A DNA stretch of 64,000 bases from assembly GCA_963695705.1 (NCBI GenBank), contig CAVOHB010000009.1:434001-498000 (forward strand), given 5' to 3'. Position numbers and translations under genes: made by a program. The notes under the pieces were generated by a model. That model ran no database searches. It was not told the origin of the DNA and was given only the letters and a program-made list of their open reading frames with translations. Shown here one piece after another: positions 59,938-64,000 of the stretch (within the stretch, counting starts at the first letter, position 1; the number at the start of each line of letters is the position of its first letter). This stretch comes from JBKPNJ01 sp963695705 (GTDB lineage: Bacteria; Actinomycetota; Actinomycetes; Propionibacteriales; Nocardioidaceae).

Positions 59938-60387
59938 ATGGCAGAACCTGTGCACCCAGAACTTGGTGACACCCTCGAGCGAACGCGTCGGTCTGTCGCA
60001 GCACTTGTCGACGGGGATCCGGAGCCGCAGAAGAGACTGTGGTCGAGGGGTGACGACATCACGCTGGCGAACCCGCTGGGGGGATTCAGGCGTGGGTGGC
60101 CGGCCGTCGAAGAGGGCCTGGATGGCGCCGCGGCGGGGTTCCGGGCGGGCAGCTGGAGCTGTGTGTTTGATGAGGTCACAAGGCTCGCCGGAACCGATGT
60201 CGGCTACGTCTTCGAGATAGAGCGGTTCGATCCGAAGCTCACGGGACAGGAAGGCCTAGAAGCCTGGGCATTGCGCGTCACCATGATCTTCCGGTTGGAA
60301 GAGGGCGGGTGGAAGCTGGTGCATCGACAGGCGGACCCGCTGACAGCGCAGCGGCCGCTGGAACCCTCAATCCACGATCGGTCATAG
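59938..60387 (+). CDS. SnoaL/NTF2-like protein
   Basis: A 149-aa NTF2-fold protein: LERTRRSVAALVDGDPEPQK, DITLANPLGGFRRGWPAVEE, YVFEIERFDPKLTGQEGLEA and the C-terminal ALRVTMIFRLEEGGWKLVHR with the typical W-K-x-x-H-x-H/Q end. It is of the DUF4440/SnoaL_3 type with no known substrate. The ATG at 59938 has GGAGG 12 bases upstream; the ATG at 59926 directly abuts that site and is less likely. Confidence 0.8.
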   Translation: MAEPVHPELGDTLERTRRSVAALVDGDPEPQKRLWSRGDDITLANPLGGFRRGWPAVEEGLDGAAAGFRAGSWSCVFDEVTRLAGTDVGYVFEIERFDPKLTGQEGLEAWALRVTMIFRLEEGGWKLVHRQADPLTAQRPLEPSIHDRS

Positions 60388-60524
60388 ACATCTGAAGAGT
60401 CTGCTGCGGCGGGACCTTCACAGGCACTACCCGTGAAACTCGCGGCTACGGTGACAGGCGTCACCGCGGCTTGAGTCCTGGCTGGTCGTGGCTGATGGCG
60501 AGTGACGTCACGAAAGGACCAGCG

Positions 60525-60734
60525 ATGTGGGAGGCACTGGGCTGGGGAGCACTTGCCGCGTCGTCACTGGTCATCGGCGCGCTACTAGGCGTCTCCCGCC
60601 AATGGCACCAGTGGTTGATCGGCGTTGTCCTCGGCTTCGGAACTGCGACGCTCCACCTTCACGCCCCTGCGCTGCTGCGGCCCGGGCCCGTGCAGGGAAT
60701 TGCGCGGTTGTTGGTCACGCTTGAGCGGGGGTGA
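60525..60734 (+). pseudogene. Truncated ZIP-like metal transporter N-terminus
   Basis: A 69-residue frame. It starts properly (AAAGGA 7 bases before the ATG) and reads MWEALGWGALAASSLVIGAL and WHQWLIGVVLGFGTAT, the first transmembrane block of ZIP-type transporters, then loses family character and runs through the dispersed hairpin element (copy 2) to a stop. The remaining six or so membrane segments are missing. The gene was probably broken by a deletion or insertion whose edge is at about 60640-60700. Confidence 0.65.
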
Positions 60735-60758
60735 CCATCTACCGCGCAAAAGGTCGGT
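60696..60758. repeat. Dispersed hairpin element, copy 2
   Basis: Arms 60700-60718 and 60731-60749 pair at 17 of 19 positions around a 12-base loop. The left 30 bases match copy 1 (35151-35180) at 29 of 30. It forms the 3' end of the truncated ZIP-like frame. It is shorter than copy 1 because of the loop. Confidence 0.8.
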
Positions 60759-60812
60759 TCGGTGCGGTCATGCTGACGCACACCCAACGGAGTGCGCTGA
60801 CAGACTATTGCT

Positions 60813-61199
60813 GTGGTTGAGCCGATCCGGGTCATACAACCGAGCCAGGTCGTGACCGTGGACCCCACTCCCGGGATGGTACGCAAGCGCGCATTCGAGC
60901 TGCCGCTGCTCTGGGCGGGAAAGGTGGAGACCGCTCCGGGAGCGGTGTCCGGCTGGCACCATCACGACCGGAACGAGAGCAGCCTCTACGTCGTCTCCGG
61001 CGTGCTACGACTCGAGTTCGAGGGGTACGACGGGTACCTCGACGCCGAGGCCGGCGACTTCGTCCACGTGCCGGCGTTCACCGTCCACCGGGAGAGCAAC
61101 CCTACTGATCTGCCCTCGCTGGCTGTGATCGCGCGGGCCGGCGGTGGCATCCCGACTGTGAACGTGGCGGATCCGCGAAATCTCCGCTCGGACCCATAG
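60813..61199 (+). CDS. Cupin domain-containing protein
   Basis: A 128-aa single-domain cupin: APGAVSGWHHHDRNESSLYV is cupin motif 1 (three His and a Glu as metal ligands), VVSGVLRLEFEGYDGYLDAE the inter-motif strand, and GDFVHVPAFTVHRESNPTDL is motif 2 with the fourth ligand. GTG start at 60813. Small cupins of this kind are dioxygenases, isomerases or ligand sensors. It is convergent with the cyclase gene, with 37 bases between the stops. Confidence 0.88.
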   Translation: MVEPIRVIQPSQVVTVDPTPGMVRKRAFELPLLWAGKVETAPGAVSGWHHHDRNESSLYVVSGVLRLEFEGYDGYLDAEAGDFVHVPAFTVHRESNPTDLPSLAVIARAGGGIPTVNVADPRNLRSDP

Positions 61200-61236
61200 T
61201 TGCGGTTGCGGCGACGGAGGCCAGTGAGCTGCCGGC

Positions 61237-61902
61237 TCAGGAGTCGATCGTTGCAACGGCCCGCACGGGCATCGTGCCCATGCCGACCACGGGCGGCGGC
61301 ACCGCCGTCAGCCGGGATCCCGATGCAGGCAGTGCGGCAAGGTTCGTCAGGTGCTCGATGATCGGGATCCCGGCTCCCAGCAGGCCGTGGTGGGCCGGTC
61401 GGGACAGGTCACCCACGTCGTCGATGTTGAGGGCGTCGATGCCGACGACGGCCACGTCGGACTCGATCAGCAGCTCCACGGCATCGCGTGTCAGGAACGG
61501 GCTGCCATGCGCATACTGGCCGGTGCCCCAGTGCCGCGACCAGTCGGTGTGCAACAGCACGGCTGCTCCTGCCAGATCATGCACGGCAGTCAGAAGTGCA
61601 GGGCCGATGGCGACCGTTCCTCGGGCGTCCACGACGACGGCCGGGACGTCCACCAGGCGACTCAACGGCAGTCCGGCGACGTCCGCGCCAGACTCATGGA
61701 AATGGAAGGGCGCATCGATGTAGGTGCCGGTGTTGGCGACCATGCAGAGCCGGCCGATGTAGAAGGAGACACCCGGAGTGAGTCTCCTGGCGGAGTCGGC
61801 CCGACTGGTATGCGTCTCGATCTCGGGGCCGGGCAGTCCTGGGTACGTCGTCATCCCCGCCACGATCGGGTGGCTCAGGTCGACCATGCGGTTGCTCGCC
61901 AT
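61237..61902 (-). CDS. Cyclase family protein (kynurenine formamidase-like)
   Basis: A 221-aa metal-dependent hydrolase of the Cyclase (PF04199-type) family: RMVDLSHPIVAGMTTYPGLP, MVANTGTYIDAPFHFHESGA (the H-x-G-T-H-x-D-x-P-x-H signature, here with N and Y in place of the first two His), VAVVGIDALNIDD and GAGIPIIEHLTNLAALP. Loss of the two His could alter the metal site. It lies 16 bases after the SMP-30 gene in one operon, so a lactone or cyclic amide may be the shared intermediate. Confidence 0.85.
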   Translation of the reverse strand: MASNRMVDLSHPIVAGMTTYPGLPGPEIETHTSRADSARRLTPGVSFYIGRLCMVANTGTYIDAPFHFHESGADVAGLPLSRLVDVPAVVVDARGTVAIGPALLTAVHDLAGAAVLLHTDWSRHWGTGQYAHGSPFLTRDAVELLIESDVAVVGIDALNIDDVGDLSRPAHHGLLGAGIPIIEHLTNLAALPASGSRLTAVPPPVVGMGTMPVRAVATIDS

Positions 61903-61918
61903 TGCCCACCGTCCTTCG

Positions 61919-62872
61919 TCACAGCCCTGCGGTGCCGGTGTAGACCGAGTAGATCGACTGGCTGGCAGCCATGAACAGCCGGTTGTTGCGGCGGCCGCCG
62001 AAGCAGAGGTTTGCGCACTGCTCCGGCAGCACGATCTGCCCGATTCGGGTGCCGTCAGGGTCGAACACGTGAACTCCGTCGTAGCCGTCGCCGCCGCCGG
62101 CCGCGGCAGCCCACAGGTTCCCGTCGATGTCGCAGCGGATCCCGTCCGACGAGCCAGGGGTCATGTCCGCGAACACACGACCTCCGGTCGGCCGCCCCGA
62201 GTGCATGTCGAAGACGTGGATTGTCGACGGGCGGGATCCGGAGTCCACCACATACAGCAGCGACTCGTCCGGTGAGAGGCACAGCCCGTTGGGTCGCTCC
62301 AGGGAATCGATGACCGCTTCGGCCACCCCGGTGTCGAGGTCGATGCGATAAACCCGGGTGGGTAGCTCGAGCTCTGCCTGGTCGCCCTCGTAGTTGGACA
62401 GGATCCCGTACCCGGGGTCGGTGAACCACACCGCGCCATCCGCGGCGGTGACCACGTCATTGGGGGCGTTGAGCGGCTTGCCGTCGACTTGGTCCGCGAG
62501 CACCGTCACGCGTCCGTCGTGCTCCGTGCGGGTGACCCGTCGGGTCAGGTGTTCGCAGGAGACGAGCCGTCCGCGGGAGTCCCGGGTGTGCCCGTTGGCG
62601 AAGTCGGACGGGCTGCGGAACACCGTGACGGCGCCGGTCTCCTCGTCCCATCGCAACATCCGGTTGTTGGGGATGTCACTCCACAGCAGGCAGCGGTGGT
62701 CACCGAACCAGACCGGTCCCTCGGCCCAGCGGTAACCGGTCGCGATGCGCTCGACCACCGCGCTGTCGACGCGGTAGCGCTCGAATCGTTCGTCGAGTAT
62801 CCGTACCGCCGGGTCGGGGTAGCGGACCGGAGCGTCGGGCCAGCGGGAGGCCGGGAGCGGTGTGATGTGCAT
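61919..62872 (-). CDS. SMP-30/gluconolactonase family protein
   Basis: A 317-aa six-bladed beta-propeller: ATGYRWAEGPVWFGDHRCLL (metal Glu), WSDIPNNRMLRWDEETGAVT, FANGHTRDSRGRLVSCEHLT, NAPNDVVTAADGAVWFTDPG (metal Asn) and DGIRCDIDGNLWAAAAGGGD (metal Asp). It hydrolyses lactones, most often of sugar acids. There is no signal peptide. It is the first gene of a two-gene operon with the cyclase family protein. Confidence 0.9.
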   Translation of the reverse strand: MHITPLPASRWPDAPVRYPDPAVRILDERFERYRVDSAVVERIATGYRWAEGPVWFGDHRCLLWSDIPNNRMLRWDEETGAVTVFRSPSDFANGHTRDSRGRLVSCEHLTRRVTRTEHDGRVTVLADQVDGKPLNAPNDVVTAADGAVWFTDPGYGILSNYEGDQAELELPTRVYRIDLDTGVAEAVIDSLERPNGLCLSPDESLLYVVDSGSRPSTIHVFDMHSGRPTGGRVFADMTPGSSDGIRCDIDGNLWAAAAGGGDGYDGVHVFDPDGTRIGQIVLPEQCANLCFGGRRNNRLFMAASQSIYSVYTGTAGL

Positions 62873-62937
62873 GGAGCGAGCCTTCGGTAGGACGTGGCGT
62901 GCTCGGACGACTCGGAGGATAGGACAGGATACGGGGC

Positions 62938-64000
62938 ATGCAGGTTCTCGCCATTTTGGTCTCGGTCGCGATCTCCCTGGTCGCGGTCGCCCTGTTCGCC
63001 AACGCGGTCCGGCAGATCCTCACCGTGGTCAGGCTGGGCCAGCCCGCCCCCAACCGCAGCGACGCCAAGGGTGCCCGCTGGGCGACGATGCTCAAGGAGA
63101 CCCTCGCTCACACCAGGATGCTGCAGTGGACCGCAGTGGGTATCGGTCACTGGTTCATCTTCATCGGGTTCGGGCTGCTCTTCTTCACCCTGGTCACCGC
63201 GTACGGGCAGCTGTTCGACCCCTATTTCGCGATTCCGGCGCTCGGCGGCTTCTTCCTTTTCGAATGGGTGTCAGAGCTCTTCGCCACCGTGATGGTCGTG
63301 GCCATCGTCGGGTTCATCCTCTATCGCGCCACCCGTCCCCGACAGCGCGAGCGCGGAGCCAGGGGCCGGTTCTACGGCTCGACCATGTGGCAGGGGTACT
63401 TCGTCGAGGTCGTCATTCTGCTTGTTGCGTTGTGCATCATCACGCTGCGAGGGGCGGAGTACGCGCTCGCGCAGTACGGGTCCGATCCCGACCACGCGTC
63501 GGCGTTCCACTTCCCCCTGACGGTCTGGCTCGGCCACCTGTTCTCGCCGATGTCCGAGGGTGCGCTGAAGAACCTCATCTGGGTCACCGCGACGGTCAAG
63601 ATCGTCGTATCGATGGTCTGGCTGATCGTGCTCGCCCTGAACACGACCATGGGGGTCGCCTGGCACCGGTTCACCGTCTGGTTCAACATCTGGTTCAAGC
63701 GGAGGAGCGACGGTGGATCGTCGCTCGGCGCGTTGCAACCCATGATGGCCGGCGGGGTGCCGATCGACTTCGAGAACATCGAGGATCTCGACGAGGACAC
63801 GGTGTTCGGGGTAGGAAAGGCCGAGGACTTCGCCTGGAAGGGCATCCTCGACTTCGCCTCGTGCACCGAGTGCGGGCGCTGCCAGTCCCAGTGCCCCGCG
63901 TGGAACACCGAGAAGCCGTTGTCGCCGAAGCTGCTCATCACCAACCTGCGCGACCACACGTTCGCCAAGGCTCCGTACCTGCTGGCCAGCGAGGAGGATC
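62938..64000 (+). CDS. Membrane-anchored Fe-S oxidoreductase (GlpC/HdrD-like), 3' end outside window
   Basis: The first 354 residues are in the window. Residues 1-250 hold about five hydrophobic segments with loop His residues (ILVSVAISLVAVALFANAVR; WTAVGIGHWFIFIGFGLLFF; WVSELFATVMVVAIVGFILY; VVILLVALCIITLRGAEYAL; IVVSMVWLIVLALNTTMGVA), a NarI-like anchor that may bind haem. Then come a soluble linker and a ferredoxin-type cluster site FASCTECGRCQSQCPAWNTE; the second cluster and CCG domains should follow beyond the window. Such proteins pass electrons from a dehydrogenase to the quinone pool. The ATG at 62938 is divergent from the SMP-30 gene. Confidence 0.9.
   Translation, partial: MQVLAILVSVAISLVAVALFANAVRQILTVVRLGQPAPNRSDAKGARWATMLKETLAHTRMLQWTAVGIGHWFIFIGFGLLFFTLVTAYGQLFDPYFAIPALGGFFLFEWVSELFATVMVVAIVGFILYRATRPRQRERGARGRFYGSTMWQGYFVEVVILLVALCIITLRGAEYALAQYGSDPDHASAFHFPLTVWLGHLFSPMSEGALKNLIWVTATVKIVVSMVWLIVLALNTTMGVAWHRFTVWFNIWFKRRSDGGSSLGALQPMMAGGVPIDFENIEDLDEDTVFGVGKAEDFAWKGILDFASCTECGRCQSQCPAWNTEKPLSPKLLITNLRDHTFAKAPYLLASEED

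Overview
The window is high-GC throughout, with GTG and TTG starts, many 1-4 base gene overlaps and actinobacterial families (HelR with a rifamycin-associated element, WYL and MerR-DICT regulators, LigD modules, lysyl oxidase, MSMEG_05xx Nit1C relatives). It is most likely chromosome of a soil-type actinobacterium, perhaps of a Nocardioidaceae-like lineage, but the genus cannot be fixed from the sequence. I see no rRNA, tRNA, CRISPR array, transposase or phage gene, and no gene-free stretch longer than about 300 bases.

Layout. 0-2.3 kb: the end of a LacI-type regulator translationally coupled to a sugar-binding lipoprotein that has no permease beside it, then a GNAT acetyltransferase. 2.4-10.7 kb: small housekeeping and accessory enzymes, including two RibD-type reductases and two ester cyclases; one cyclase is divergent from a large XRE-ATPase-TPR regulator, with 21-bp repeats between them. 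10.7-16.6 kb: helR with a perfect 19-bp palindrome of the rifamycin-associated element upstream, a GT87 membrane glycosyltransferase, a DinB protein, a PRC-barrel protein and a WYL regulator. 16.6-23.7 kb: NHEJ parts split into a phosphoesterase-polymerase protein and a separate ATP-dependent ligase that lacks a normal start codon, interspersed with hydrolases, a LysE exporter and an AIM24 protein. 23.7-26.4 kb: an MFS-UspA fusion gene and a UspA gene that together carry about ten apparent frameshifts. 26.4-30.0 kb: phosphoketolase and acetate kinase, overlapping (sugar phosphates to acetyl phosphate to acetate plus ATP). 30.2-34 kb: a MerR-DICT regulator divergent from a four-gene operon (80-aa protein, FHA protein, NmrA-type reductase, CPBP protease), with a perfect 9-5-9 inverted repeat between. 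34.2 kb: a secreted lysyl oxidase-like copper protein.

35.3-53.9 kb is the unusual part. It combines homologues of the Nit1C (cyanide/nitrilase) cluster (NitB/MSMEG_0572, radical SAM MSMEG_0568, GNAT MSMEG_0567, AIR-synthase-like, glycosyltransferase MSMEG_0565), without a nitrilase, with FdrA, a DUF1116 (AllG-like) protein and carbamate kinase, the parts of the oxamate carbamoyltransferase route. It also has a tightly coupled operon of a ComA-type phosphosulfolactate synthase homologue, a broken unknown gene, two different fumarase/ArgH-superfamily lyases, a D-cysteine-desulfhydrase-like PLP enzyme and OsmC. An XRE-cupin repressor lies inside, and five intergenic regions share the octamer AGT(A/G)(A/G)ACG, suggesting one regulon. 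My working idea is an undescribed nitrogen-scavenging pathway that ends in carbamoyl phosphate and ATP.

53.9-64 kb: an alpha-hydroxyacid oxidase / formamidase / SDR operon, two secreted proteins, a hydrolase that overlaps an SRPBCC gene remnant, a truncated ZIP-like gene that ends in a dispersed hairpin repeat (second copy at 35.15 kb), a cupin, an SMP-30 / cyclase operon, and the start of a membrane Fe-S oxidoreductase that runs off the window.
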